64,000 nt of DNA from Zeimonas sp964538505 (GTDB taxonomy: Bacteria; Pseudomonadota; Gammaproteobacteria; Burkholderiales; Burkholderiaceae_E). Every line of letters begins with the position of its first letter. Within the stretch, counting starts at the first letter, position 1. The stretch covers positions 1 to 64,000 of the forward strand of contig CAZIDY010000011.1 of assembly GCA_964538505.1 (NCBI GenBank), written 5' to 3'. Below, piece by piece: positions 39,890-49,700 of this stretch. The notes under the pieces were generated by a model. It was given only the letters and a program-made list of their open reading frames with translations, searched no databases and was not told the origin of the DNA. The position numbers and the translations under genes were made by a program.

Positions 39890-41271
39890 CAGGCGATCGA
39901 AGCCGCGCTGTCGTCTGCTGATGCGCCGTCCGACGATGCGTCGTCAGGCGACACCGCGCGCCGCCGGCTGCGCCGCTTGCGCTTCTTCGCCGTGCCGGCC
40001 TCGGGCGCCGCGCGCTCGAGCATCGCCTGCCGTTCGGGCGCATCGGCTTCGGAGAAATCGAGCCACCACTGGCCGAGCTCGAGCGGCATCTCGCCCGACT
40101 CGCAGCGCAGCATCAGGAAATCCCAACCGGCGCGAAAGCGCGGGTGCCGGACGAGCGCATGCGGCGAACGGCCGGTGCGGCGTTCGAAGCGCGGCTGCAT
40201 CATCCAGATCTCGCGCATGTCGCCGATGAATCGACGCTGGATCGCGAGCCGTCCGGCCTGCTCGTCGAGCACCGATTCGATCGCCGCAGCGAGCGCGGGA
40301 ATCGAGTGCTCGCCGCGCTCGGTCGCCGCCTGCCAGCGAACGCGTACCGGCTGCCACAGCAGCGCCGCGAAGAGGAAACCCGGCGAGACGCTCTTGTCGG
40401 CGAGCACGCGCGCGTCGGTGGCGGCGAGCGCCGCCTGCACGAAACGTTCGTCGTCGGGCTGCTCGAGGATCACGTCGAGCATCGGCAACAGGCCGTGATG
40501 CAGTCCCTGGCGACGCAGCTCCTGCACGCAGGCCATCGCGTTGCCCGACAGCAGCAGCTTGAGCATCTCGTCGAAGAGCCGCGCTGCCGGGACGTTGTGC
40601 AGCAGCTCCTTCAGCTCACGGATCGGTTGCTGCGTCTTCGGCTCGACGGTGAAGCCGAGCTTGGCGGCGAAGCGCGCGACGCGAAGCATGCGCACCGGGT
40701 CTTCGCGGTAGCGTGAAGCAGGGTCGCCGATCATGCGCAGCGTGCGCTGCTTCATGTCCTTCACGCCGTCGTGATAGTCGAGCAGCGTGTCCGACACCGG
40801 GTCGTAGTACAGCGCGTTGATCGTGAAGTCGCGTCGCGCCGCGTCCTCGGCCTGCGTACCCCAGACGTTGTCTCGCAGCACGCGGCCGTGCTCGTCGGTT
40901 TCGGCCGCCGGTTGCAGCGAGCGGAAGGTCGACACCTCGATCGTCTCGCGCCCGTGCAGCACGTGCACGATCTGGAAACGGCGCCCGATGATCCGCGAGC
41001 GCCGGAACAGCTTGCGCACCTGCTCGGGCGTAGCGTCGGTGGCGACGTCGAAATCCTTCGGCTTCAGGCCGAGCAGCAGGTCGCGCACGCCGCCGCCGAC
41101 GATCCACGCCTGGAAGCCTGCCTGCTGGAGCGTCTCGCAGGTACGGATCGCCGCCTGCGAGACGTTCGCCAGCGGCATTCCCTGCTCGCTGCCGCGATAG
41201 CGTTTCGGGCGCTTGCGCAGCGCCGAGCGCGTCGTCTTCGCGAGCACGCGGTCGATCAGGTTGCGGATCAT
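39889..41271 (-). CDS. pcnB: Poly(A) polymerase I
   Basis: PcnB adds poly(A) tails that mark RNAs for decay. The 460-residue product belongs to the class II nucleotidyltransferases, with GGGVRDLLLGLKPKDFDVATDA (GG and DxD motif), TFRS and RRDFTINALYYDP. Its C-terminal 30 or so residues are a Lys/Arg-rich patch (KKRKRRSRRR) followed by an acidic Ser/Asp tail. The tail is probably for RNA binding, as in PcnB rather than the CCA-adding enzyme. The ATG at 41271 overlaps the HAD stop. Confidence 0.94.
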   Translation of the reverse strand: MIRNLIDRVLAKTTRSALRKRPKRYRGSEQGMPLANVSQAAIRTCETLQQAGFQAWIVGGGVRDLLLGLKPKDFDVATDATPEQVRKLFRRSRIIGRRFQIVHVLHGRETIEVSTFRSLQPAAETDEHGRVLRDNVWGTQAEDAARRDFTINALYYDPVSDTLLDYHDGVKDMKQRTLRMIGDPASRYREDPVRMLRVARFAAKLGFTVEPKTQQPIRELKELLHNVPAARLFDEMLKLLLSGNAMACVQELRRQGLHHGLLPMLDVILEQPDDERFVQAALAATDARVLADKSVSPGFLFAALLWQPVRVRWQAATERGEHSIPALAAAIESVLDEQAGRLAIQRRFIGDMREIWMMQPRFERRTGRSPHALVRHPRFRAGWDFLMLRCESGEMPLELGQWWLDFSEADAPERQAMLERAAPEAGTAKKRKRRSRRRAVSPDDASSDGASADDSAASIA

Positions 41272-41975
41272 TCGAAGAGTTGCACGGTGCGCCAGCCGCG
41301 CTCGCGCGCAAGCGCCGCGAGTCGGGCATCGGGGTTGGTGGCGACCGGGTCGGTGACGTGCTCGAGCAGCGGGATGTCGTTGGCCGAGTCGCTGTAGAAA
41401 TGCGAGTGCGCGAAGCCGTCCCACGAGTGGCCGAGCGAAGCCAGCCATTCTTCGGTGCGCTGCACTTTACCCTCGCGAAACGACGGCGTGCCCAGAGGCC
41501 TGCCCGTGTAGCGGCCGTCGGCCGACTCGATGCGTGTGGCCACCAGGTGCTCGATGCCGAACTCGTCGGCGATCGGCCGCGTGACGAACTCGTTGGTCGC
41601 GGTGACGATCGCGCACAGGTCGCCGCGCCCGCGATGGCCGTCGACGAGCGCGCGTGCCGAGTCGACGATGCGCGGCCGGATCACCTCGTCGAGGAAACGC
41701 TCGCGCCAGGCGTCGAGCGTCTCGATCGGGTGCGCGGCGAGCGGCGCGAGCTGGAACGCGAGGAACTCGCCGATGTCGAGCGTGCCGGCGTGGTACTGGT
41801 CGAAGAAGACGTCGTTGCGCCGGTCGTATTCGGCGCCGTCGACGACGCCGAGCCGGATCAGGAAGCGCGCCCATTCGTAGTCGCTGTCGATCGGCAGCAG
41901 CGTGTAGTCGAGGTCGAAGAGCGCGAGATCGAAAGGGGCGGGGGCAGCGGTAGTGCGGGTTTTCACGGCCATCAT
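41268..41975 (-). CDS. HAD-IB family phosphatase
   Basis: This is a 235-residue SerB-like hydrolase. The catalytic DxDxT is in ALFDLDYTLLP (D21, D23); the following motifs are IVTATNEF (motif II Thr), the lysine of SFREGKVQR, and YSDSANDIPLLEHV (motif IV). It resembles phosphoserine-phosphatase-like proteins conserved between hda and pcnB in Burkholderiales. The substrate is unknown. It overlaps pcnB by 4 nt and abuts hda (TAATG). Confidence 0.92.
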   Translation of the reverse strand: MMAVKTRTTAAPAPFDLALFDLDYTLLPIDSDYEWARFLIRLGVVDGAEYDRRNDVFFDQYHAGTLDIGEFLAFQLAPLAAHPIETLDAWRERFLDEVIRPRIVDSARALVDGHRGRGDLCAIVTATNEFVTRPIADEFGIEHLVATRIESADGRYTGRPLGTPSFREGKVQRTEEWLASLGHSWDGFAHSHFYSDSANDIPLLEHVTDPVATNPDARLAALARERGWRTVQLFE

Positions 41976-42685
41976 TATGAGGGCAGCCCGGACTGGCCGC
42001 CGTCGGGGGGGCTCGGCCGGGCGAGCAGCTCGCGCAGCAACGGGAGCGTGATCGGACGCCGGAGCTGGTAGGCCAGGCGATCGAGCGCGTCGAAGGTGCG
42101 CAGCAGCGCGCGGATGTCGCGCGAGGTGTGCGCGATCAGCCACGGGATCACGTCGGGCGCGACGGTGACGCCGCGTTCCTGCGCCACGCGCTCGAGCGCG
42201 GCCGATTTCTCGTCGTCGTCGAGCAGGTGCAGCCGGTAGACGAGCCCCGAGCCGAGTCGCGTGCGCAGGTCGTCGCGCAGCTCGAGCGCGAGCGGCGGCG
42301 CGGCGCCGGTAGCGAGCACCGTGCTCGCCGGCTGCGAGCGGCTGCGGTTCACCAGATGGAAAAGCAGCGACTGGCGCTCGGCGTCGAGGCGCTCGACATC
42401 GAGCACGGCGACGATGCGCGCGCGCTCGGCGGCGTCGGCGAGCAGCGCCTCGAAGTCCGCGGCCGGCGCGTCGGCGCCCAGCGTGTGCCGTGCACCGGCG
42501 GCGGCGAGCGCCAGGTGTCTCCTGCCGCAGCCGGGCTCTCCCCACAGGTAGACGAGCGGCACGCGCGCCGACGGCGTGTCGCGCAGGGCGAACAGGCAGG
42601 CGAGCGCCTCGCCGTTGCGGCCGGCGACGTAGTTCTCGAGCGTCGGGTCCTCGACGCGATGCAGGTCGAGCGCGATCTGGTGCAT
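41975..42685 (-). CDS. hda: DnaA regulatory inactivator Hda
   Basis: Hda, with the sliding clamp, stimulates ATP hydrolysis by DnaA and prevents over-initiation. The 236-residue product is a DnaA-like AAA+ protein: MHQIALDLHRVEDPTLENYV at the start resembles the clamp-binding element, the P-loop is WGEPGCGRRHLA, and the C-terminal AAA+ lid is present. In E. coli Hda the loop is also shortened. It diverges from purM with 160 nt between start codons, a typical betaproteobacterial arrangement. Confidence 0.9.
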   Translation of the reverse strand: MHQIALDLHRVEDPTLENYVAGRNGEALACLFALRDTPSARVPLVYLWGEPGCGRRHLALAAAGARHTLGADAPAADFEALLADAAERARIVAVLDVERLDAERQSLLFHLVNRSRSQPASTVLATGAAPPLALELRDDLRTRLGSGLVYRLHLLDDDEKSAALERVAQERGVTVAPDVIPWLIAHTSRDIRALLRTFDALDRLAYQLRRPITLPLLRELLARPSPPDGGQSGLPS

Positions 42686-42845
42686 CGGACGCGTGCGGAT
42701 ACGGAAGGGGAGCCCGCGGGCGAGCGGCTACAATCGCCTCGAACCGATCGCGGGCCGCGCCGGAGCGCGTGCGGTTCGCCATTCTATCGGTCGCCGTTCG
42801 GGCCTGTTCGAGGGTCCGGCGCGCCGCGCACGAGCCGGGATTCTC

Positions 42846-43907
42846 ATGGGTTCTCCGAAGGGCACCTCGCCGCTTTCCTACCGCGACGCCGGCGTCGACA
42901 TCGACGCGGGCGATGCGCTCGTTCGACGCATCGCCCCGCTTGCACGACGCACGATGCGCGACGGCGTCCTGGGCGGCATCGGCGGCTTCGGCGCGCTGTT
43001 CGAGCTGCCGAAGCGCTTTCGCGAACCGGTGCTGGTGGCCGGAACCGACGGCGTCGGCACCAAGCTCAAGCTGGCCTTCGCGCTCGACGGCCACGACACC
43101 GTCGGCGTCGACCTGGTTGCGATGAGCGTCAACGACATCCTCGTGCAGGGCGCCGAGCCGCTGTTCTTCCTCGACTACTTCGCCTGCGGACGGCTCGACG
43201 TCGACGTCGCCGCGCGTGTCGTCGCCGGCATTGCGCAGGGCTGCGAGCAGGCCGGCTGTGCGCTGATCGGCGGCGAGACAGCCGAGATGCCCGACATGTA
43301 TCCGGACGGCGAATACGATCTCGCCGGCTTCGCCGTCGGCGCCGTCGAGAAGGCGCGGATCATCGACGGCTCGGGAATCCGCCCCGGCGACGTCGTGCTC
43401 GGGCTGGCGTCGAGCGGCGCGCATTCGAACGGGTATTCGCTGCTGCGGCGTGTGATCGAGCGCACCTGGGGCTCGATCGACGCGCCGCAGCTGCAGGACG
43501 ATTTCCACGGCATGCGCTTCGCTGACGCGGTGCTCGCGCCCACGCGCATCTACGTTCGTCCGATGCTTGAGCTGATCGCGCAGGTTCCGGTGAAGGGCAT
43601 CGCGCACATCACCGGCGGCGGGCTGCTCGAGAACGTTCCGCGCGTTCTGCCCGATGCGGTGCAGGCGCAGCTGCATCGCGACGCCTGGCGCAGGCCGCCG
43701 TTGTTCGACTGGCTCGAGCGCAACGGCGCGATCGATCCGAACGAGATGCATCGCGTCTTCAACTGCGGGATCGGGATGGTCGTCATTGTCGATGCGGCCG
43801 ATGCCGCGCGTGCCGAAGCGATGTTGCAGGCCGCGGGCGAGACGGTGTTTCGAATCGGCGGGATCCTCGAGCGCGCGGACGGCGCCGCGCCCACCGTGGT
43901 GGTCTGA
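42846..43907 (+). CDS. purM: Phosphoribosylformylglycinamidine cyclo-ligase
   Basis: PurM closes the imidazole ring (AIR synthesis) in purine biosynthesis. The 353-residue product shows SYRDAGVDIDAGDALV, VAGTDGVGTKLKLAF, DLVAMSVNDILVQGAEPLFF, GGETAEMPDMY and HITGGGLLENVPRVLP, all conserved. It starts at ATG 42846 and precedes tamA by 4 nt. Confidence 0.97.
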   Translation: MGSPKGTSPLSYRDAGVDIDAGDALVRRIAPLARRTMRDGVLGGIGGFGALFELPKRFREPVLVAGTDGVGTKLKLAFALDGHDTVGVDLVAMSVNDILVQGAEPLFFLDYFACGRLDVDVAARVVAGIAQGCEQAGCALIGGETAEMPDMYPDGEYDLAGFAVGAVEKARIIDGSGIRPGDVVLGLASSGAHSNGYSLLRRVIERTWGSIDAPQLQDDFHGMRFADAVLAPTRIYVRPMLELIAQVPVKGIAHITGGGLLENVPRVLPDAVQAQLHRDAWRRPPLFDWLERNGAIDPNEMHRVFNCGIGMVVIVDAADAARAEAMLQAAGETVFRIGGILERADGAAPTVVV

Positions 43908-43911
43908 GACC

Positions 43912-45750
43912 ATGCAAGCGCGACCGGGGACGCGCCTCGCGCTCCGGGCGCGTCCGCCGGTCGGGCGCCGGACTCCCTTCTTCATCGCCGTGCTTGCGGC
44001 GTTCGTGGCCTTCGTCACGCTGTATCCGGCCGGCGCAGCACTCGCGGCGAACTACGCGCTCGAGGTGCAGGCGCTGCCCGAGCTCGTCGAGCCGATCCGC
44101 ACGCGTACGCTGGTCGGGCGCTGGATCGACGATCCCGACTTCGATCCGGAACAGATGCCGCTGTTCCTTGAACGCGCGCAGACCGAGTCGGCAGCGATTG
44201 CGCAGGCGGCGGGTTTCTTTTCCTCGCGGGTCGAGGTCAGCTACGACCCGGGCGGGCAGGGCCGCGCCCCCGTGGTGCGCATCGTCGTCCACGCCGGCGC
44301 GCGCACCACGGTGAACCGTTTCGAGTTCATGTTCGACGGGCCGCCGCATGCGCAGACCCTGCGCGACGACCTGCTCGCGCGCTGGCCGCTGCCCGAAGGC
44401 ACTTTCTTTCGCAGCGCACCGTGGCAGTCGGGCAAGCGCCTGCTCATCGATGCCCTGCAGCAGCGCGGCTACGTGCGCGCGCGCATCGTCGACAGCGAAG
44501 CGCGCGTCGATCCGCGCAACACGACCGCCGCGCTCTCCGTTCACATCGACAGCGGCCCACGGCTGGACTTCGGAATGATGACGATCGAAGGGCTCGATCG
44601 CTTCGACGCATCGATCGTGCGCGCGCTTGCGCCGTGGGAGGACGGTCGCACGCAGCCCTACGACTTCGACGATGTGCTCTCCTTCCAGGCGGGTCTGCGC
44701 ACGTCCGGGTACTTCGACTCGGCCGAAGTACTGCCCGATTTCAACGCGGTGCTCGCCGACGCCGATCGCACGACGGTGCCGTTGCGCGTGGTCGTCTCCG
44801 AACGGAAGACGCAGCGCGTGACGCTCGGCATCGGCGTGAGCTCCGACGAAGGTCCGCGTGCGCTGTTCGGCTACGAGCACCGCAACGTGTTCGACCGCGG
44901 CTGGCAGCTCGAATCGGGGATGCTGCTGCAGAACGTGCGCCGACGTGTCTTCGCCAGCCTGCGCACGCCGCAGAAGTCGAGCGGCCACTACTACCAGGGT
45001 GGGGTGCGTTTCGAGCGCTTCGACGTGCAGGGCGAGCGCACCGACAAGCAGACCGCATTCATCGGCGAAGGCAAGCGCACCGACGACACCGACCGCTTCC
45101 TGTCGCTGCAATACCAGACCGAGCAGCGCAACGTGCGCGGCCTGGGCGACGTCGACTCGTCGCGCGCGTTGACGCTCTCCTATGCGTGGAACACGCGCCG
45201 GCTCGATTCGACGATCGATCCGCGGCGCGGCTACACGATCACCGCCCAGGTCTCGGGCGCCTGGGAGTCGCTGCTCAGCGACCGCAGCTTCGTGCGGCTG
45301 CACACGCGCGCGATGCGTTTCTGGTCGATGCCCGACGAATCGCCGCTGGAGGGCGGGATCCTGATCGGGCTGGCCGAGGTCGGCCAGGTGTTCGCCCACG
45401 CCCGCGACGGAATCCCTTCGGAGAATCTGTTCCGTGCGGGCGGCACGAGCACGGTCCGCGGCTACGATTTTCTTTCGCTCGGCGTGCGTGAAGGACGTGC
45501 GGTGGTTGGTGGTCGGGTGCTCGCGCTCGGCAGTCTCGAGTACCAGCATCCGGTGCGTCGCGACTGGTACGCGGCCACCTTCGTCGACGTGGGCGATGCG
45601 GCTGATACCTGGGGCCGCTATCACGCGGTTGCGGGCTACGGCGTCGGCGCGCGCTGGCGCTCTCCGGTCGGTCCGGTGAGCCTCGACCTCGCCTACGGCG
45701 AAGCGGTGCGCAACTGGCGGCTGCATTTCTCGGTCGGGTACACGTTCTGA
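43912..45750 (+). CDS. tamA: Outer-membrane assembly factor TamA
   Basis: TamA is an Omp85-family outer-membrane protein that, with TamB, helps assemble certain outer-membrane proteins and move phospholipids. The 612-residue product has an N-terminal hydrophobic export signal (about 22-46), three POTRA domains (about 47-310), and a 16-strand barrel; SENLFRAGGTSTVRGYDF carries the VRGF-type barrel-core motif, and the protein ends in aromatic VGYTF. It follows purM by 4 nt and overlaps tamB as TGATG. Confidence 0.93.
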   Translation: MQARPGTRLALRARPPVGRRTPFFIAVLAAFVAFVTLYPAGAALAANYALEVQALPELVEPIRTRTLVGRWIDDPDFDPEQMPLFLERAQTESAAIAQAAGFFSSRVEVSYDPGGQGRAPVVRIVVHAGARTTVNRFEFMFDGPPHAQTLRDDLLARWPLPEGTFFRSAPWQSGKRLLIDALQQRGYVRARIVDSEARVDPRNTTAALSVHIDSGPRLDFGMMTIEGLDRFDASIVRALAPWEDGRTQPYDFDDVLSFQAGLRTSGYFDSAEVLPDFNAVLADADRTTVPLRVVVSERKTQRVTLGIGVSSDEGPRALFGYEHRNVFDRGWQLESGMLLQNVRRRVFASLRTPQKSSGHYYQGGVRFERFDVQGERTDKQTAFIGEGKRTDDTDRFLSLQYQTEQRNVRGLGDVDSSRALTLSYAWNTRRLDSTIDPRRGYTITAQVSGAWESLLSDRSFVRLHTRAMRFWSMPDESPLEGGILIGLAEVGQVFAHARDGIPSENLFRAGGTSTVRGYDFLSLGVREGRAVVGGRVLALGSLEYQHPVRRDWYAATFVDVGDAADTWGRYHAVAGYGVGARWRSPVGPVSLDLAYGEAVRNWRLHFSVGYTF

Positions 45751-48700
45751 TGGCCGGTCGCACGGCGCTGCGCTGGAGCGTGCGCGCCTTCGGCGTCGTG
45801 CTCGCGCTGCTGCTGCTGGGCGCGGCGATCGGCCTGTGGTGGGTCGGCCAGAGCACGTCGTTCCTGCGCTGGTCGCTCGAGCGCGCCGTGTTGGCGAGCG
45901 ACGGCGCCCTCGAGGCGGGCACCGTGCGCGGCACGCTGCTCGGTGGCTTTCGCATCGACTCGCTGCGCTGGCACGACGATGCACGCGAGCTGCGGCTCGA
46001 CGACGTGGCGGTCGCGCTGCGCCCGGAAGCATTGTTGCGTGGGGAGGTGCGCGTGAGCCGCGTCGAGATCGCGCAGGCGGCGCTCGTGCTGCGGCCGACC
46101 GAGGACGACAACTCGCCGATGGCGCTGCCCGAATCGCTCGAGCTGCCGATGGCCGTGCGTGTCGACGCGCTCGGCATCGGGCGACTGACGATCGAGCGGG
46201 AGAGCGCGGAGCCCTCGCCGCCTGCGGAGCCCTCAGAGCCGATCGTGCTCGAGCGCGTCTCCTTCGCCGGGCGCTATCGCGACGGCGCCTGGCGTGTCGA
46301 TCGACTGGCCGTCGTCGCGCCGGAGTGGGGCGAGGCGAACATGCAGGGCACGCTCGGCGCGCGCGCCCCCTTCGACGTGGAAGCGGTTCTCGAGGCGGCT
46401 CCGCGCATCGAGCTCGCCGCACAACCGTCGTTGTCGCTGCCGCGCGTTCGCGTGCTCGCCGATGGGCCGCTCGAGGACTTCTCGATCGTCGCACAGGCGC
46501 TGCCGCCGCCGAGCGCGGAGCAGGCGCAGCTGGCCCGACCGGTCTGGATCGGCGTCGACACGCGCGTGCGGCCCTTTGCGGAGCATCTCGCCGACAGGCT
46601 CGCACCGGTGGAGCTCGCTTTCGATGCGGTCGAGCCGGCGCAGTTCGGGCTCGTCGACGTACCCGATCTGCGGCTCTCCGGCCGTGCGACGCTGCGCCTG
46701 CGCGATGCGGGCGTCGCTGGTGAGTCCGCAGGCGTCGCCGGCAAGTTCCGGATCGAGAACACGCTGCCCGGCGCGCTCGACGCGAACCGGATTCCATTAC
46801 GGGCGCTGCAGGGCGCCTTCGACTGGGCGTCGTCGCTGCTGTCGTTGCATGAGCTGCAGGCGGCGCTGCCCGACGACGCTCGCATCGCCGGATCGTTCGC
46901 GGTGGACCTGGCGACACAGATCGAGGTCTTCGGTCGCCAGATTCCGGTGCTGCGCGGCGAATGGCGCGTCGATGCCGTCGACCTGTCGCAGCTGCAGCAG
47001 CAGTTCGAGCGCACACGGATTTCGGGCGACGTGCGTGTCGACCGCGACCGGCTCGAGCTCGACCTGAGCGACGCGAGTCGCGACGACATCGGGGTTGCGG
47101 CCGCGCTACGCATCGAAGCGCAGACACTGCTGGTCGAACGCGCCCGCCTGCGCAGTCGCGCCGGCACGCTCGAGGCGAGCGGCAGCACGACGGTCTCCGC
47201 GCCGTGGCGGGTCGATCTCGCCGGGCGCTTTGCCGACCTTGACCCCGCTCGCGTGGAAGCGACGCTCGTGCAGTTCGGCGTGCTCGAGGCACCCGCGCGG
47301 CTCGCGCAATGGAGCGGACGCATCGGCGGCAGCTGGAGCGCAAAGGGGCAGGCATGGCCCGAGCCGTCGCTCGACACCCGTCTGGCGGTCGAGTCGGGGC
47401 AACTCGCCGGCGAGTCGTTGCGCCTGCAGTGGCGTGGTGCGGTGACGATGACGCGCATCGCCGACGTCGTCGCATCGCTCGACTTCGGCGGCGCGCAGGC
47501 GAGCGCGCGCGGCGCGCTCGGTCGCGACGGAGATCGGCTGCGTTTCTCGGCACGCGTCGACGCGCTTCAGCGCTTCGATGCGCGTGCCTCGGGCTCGGCG
47601 AGTGTCGAGGGCGAACTGCGCGGCGGGTGGCGGGATGCGACGCTCGGTGTCGTGGGTCGCGTCACGGGGCGGGGTCTCGCCTGGGGCGATACCGCGCGCG
47701 TCGCTACGCTGAACGGCAACGTCGATCTGCCCGATCTGTCGCAGGGCCGCGTCGCCGTCGACCTGCGCGCGAACGGAGTGCTCGCCTCCGGCCGCCGTCT
47801 CGATCGCCTCCGCGTGCGTGCCGACGGCGACATCGACGCGCATACGATCCGCGTCGATGCGGCCGGCCCGGATCTGTCGGGAAGCGCCATTGCCGACGGC
47901 GGGCTGCAGAGCGAAGCCGCCGGCGCATGGCGGTGGGAAGGACGGCTCGCCGAATTCGACGCGACCGCGCCGATTGCGCTGCGTCTGCAGGCGCCCGCGA
48001 GCGTGCAGGTCGATGCGGGTGGGGCTTCGCTTGGCGAATCGGCGTGGCGGGTCGACGGCGCAGCGTTGAACGTGGCAAGCCTCGCATGGCGCGACGGCAG
48101 CTACCTGGCAAGTGGTGATGCGAGCGGGTTGCCGATCGGCCGCTGGGCGCGCCGATTCGCTCCGGCCACCAATGCCATCGAGCAGGCCGACGCGGAACTC
48201 GAAGTGCTCACACTCGACGCGCAATGGGAGCTGCGCGGCGACGATCCGTCGCGCCCGAGCGGAAGGGTGCAACTCGTGCTGCAGGGCGGACGCGCCGGCG
48301 AGCAGCGCGGCGAAGCCGACGTCGTGCTCGACGAGGGCCGGCTCGACGGGCGCGTCGATCTCGCCATCCCGACGCTCGCCTTCGCTGACCGCATCATCGG
48401 ACCGGCGTGGGCGGTCGCGGGCCGTCTTCGCTTCTCCGGCGCGCTCGGCGGGACGGTGTCGGCGCCGCGCGTGAACGGCGAACTCGAAGGCAGCGAGCTC
48501 GCGCTGCTGCAACGCGAGCTCGGTTGGCGGCTGACCGATGGCACGCTGCAGGCGCACTTCGACGGCGATCGCCTCGTGCTGCGCGAGCTGCGTCTGCAGT
48601 CGGGCGAAGGCGCGATCACGATGACGGGCGGCCTGCTGCTCGACGGACTGCAGGGCGACTTCGACCTGCGGGCCGACACGCTGCCGGTGCCGCTGGGTCC

Positions 48701-49700
48701 CGGCGAGCGGATCGTCGTCTCGGGTGCAACGAAGATCACGAGCCGCGGCACCGCGCTGTCGTGGAGCGGCGACCTGCGCGTGGACGAGGGCCTGATCGAA
48801 CTGCGCGGCGGCGAGGCGCCGACCCTTCCGGACGACGTCGTCATCGTCGGTAAGGAAGCTGCGCCTTCGCCGCGGCGGCGGGCGGTCGAGACCTCCGCTT
48901 CCGCACAGGACCCCGAAGGGCTGCACGTTGCCGCCGACCTGCGGCTCGACCTCGGCGAGAAACTGCGCATTCGCGGCAGCGGCGTCGACGTGCTGCTGGC
49001 GGGCTCGCTCGAGCTGCGCGGCACGCTGCCGGCGAATCCGCTCGCCTTTGGAACGGTGCGCGTCGCGCGGGGAACCTACAGCGCCTACGGCCAGCAGCTC
49101 GAGATCACGCGCGGGCGCGTCGTCTTCGACGGGCCGATCGATAACCCGGTGATCGACATCGTCGCGATGCGTACCGGCCTGCCGGTCGAGGCAGGCGTCT
49201 CGGTGACCGGTACCGTCCTGTCGCCGCGCGTGCGCCTCGTCTCCAACCCCGAGGTGCCCGATGCCGAAAAGCTGTCGTGGCTCGTACTCGGCGTCGGCTT
49301 CGACGACGCGCGCAGCGGCGCGGAGCTGGCGGCGCTGCGCGCGGCGGCCGCGTCGCTGATGGGCAGCGGCGACGGCGTATCGGGCGGGCTCGCGCAATCG
49401 CTCGGGCTCGACGTGCTGACGATCCGCAGCGCGAACGCCGGTGGCGTATACGACCCCGATTTCGGCGCGAGCTTCCCGGGGCGCGGCGGCACGCTCAACG
49501 CCTCGCCGGGCGCTGCGCAGAACGTCGTCGCGATCGGCAAGCGGCTGAGCTCGCGCGTGCTCGTCACCTACGAGCAGGGCCTGCGTGGCGTCTGGAACCT
49601 GCTGCGCATCCAGCTCGAGATCACCGACCGGCTGTCGCTGCGCGCGCAGACCGGCACCGACACGGCGCTCGATCTGCTTTATTCGTTCTCTTTCGACTGA
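45750..49700 (+). CDS. tamB: Translocation and assembly module protein TamB
   Basis: This 1316-residue, inner-membrane-anchored periplasmic protein has one transmembrane segment at about 11-33 and then a very long beta-rich groove. The C-terminal DUF490 region (about 990-1316) has RGTYSAYGQQLEITRGRVVF, TGTVLSPRVRLVSNPEVPDA and EKLSWLVLGV, which are diagnostic. It partners TamA, whose gene precedes it with a 1-nt overlap. Its last 22 nt overlap the 3' end of miaA on the other strand. Confidence 0.94.
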   Translation: MAGRTALRWSVRAFGVVLALLLLGAAIGLWWVGQSTSFLRWSLERAVLASDGALEAGTVRGTLLGGFRIDSLRWHDDARELRLDDVAVALRPEALLRGEVRVSRVEIAQAALVLRPTEDDNSPMALPESLELPMAVRVDALGIGRLTIERESAEPSPPAEPSEPIVLERVSFAGRYRDGAWRVDRLAVVAPEWGEANMQGTLGARAPFDVEAVLEAAPRIELAAQPSLSLPRVRVLADGPLEDFSIVAQALPPPSAEQAQLARPVWIGVDTRVRPFAEHLADRLAPVELAFDAVEPAQFGLVDVPDLRLSGRATLRLRDAGVAGESAGVAGKFRIENTLPGALDANRIPLRALQGAFDWASSLLSLHELQAALPDDARIAGSFAVDLATQIEVFGRQIPVLRGEWRVDAVDLSQLQQQFERTRISGDVRVDRDRLELDLSDASRDDIGVAAALRIEAQTLLVERARLRSRAGTLEASGSTTVSAPWRVDLAGRFADLDPARVEATLVQFGVLEAPARLAQWSGRIGGSWSAKGQAWPEPSLDTRLAVESGQLAGESLRLQWRGAVTMTRIADVVASLDFGGAQASARGALGRDGDRLRFSARVDALQRFDARASGSASVEGELRGGWRDATLGVVGRVTGRGLAWGDTARVATLNGNVDLPDLSQGRVAVDLRANGVLASGRRLDRLRVRADGDIDAHTIRVDAAGPDLSGSAIADGGLQSEAAGAWRWEGRLAEFDATAPIALRLQAPASVQVDAGGASLGESAWRVDGAALNVASLAWRDGSYLASGDASGLPIGRWARRFAPATNAIEQADAELEVLTLDAQWELRGDDPSRPSGRVQLVLQGGRAGEQRGEADVVLDEGRLDGRVDLAIPTLAFADRIIGPAWAVAGRLRFSGALGGTVSAPRVNGELEGSELALLQRELGWRLTDGTLQAHFDGDRLVLRELRLQSGEGAITMTGGLLLDGLQGDFDLRADTLPVPLGPGERIVVSGATKITSRGTALSWSGDLRVDEGLIELRGGEAPTLPDDVVIVGKEAAPSPRRRAVETSASAQDPEGLHVAADLRLDLGEKLRIRGSGVDVLLAGSLELRGTLPANPLAFGTVRVARGTYSAYGQQLEITRGRVVFDGPIDNPVIDIVAMRTGLPVEAGVSVTGTVLSPRVRLVSNPEVPDAEKLSWLVLGVGFDDARSGAELAALRAAAASLMGSGDGVSGGLAQSLGLDVLTIRSANAGGVYDPDFGASFPGRGGTLNASPGAAQNVVAIGKRLSSRVLVTYEQGLRGVWNLLRIQLEITDRLSLRAQTGTDTALDLLYSFSFD

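Noticed and set aside
43783..47553. 1256-codon open frame antisense to tamA/tamB
   Set aside because: Composed almost wholly of Arg, Ala and Pro with no domain, and opposite two well-supported genes; a consequence of high GC.
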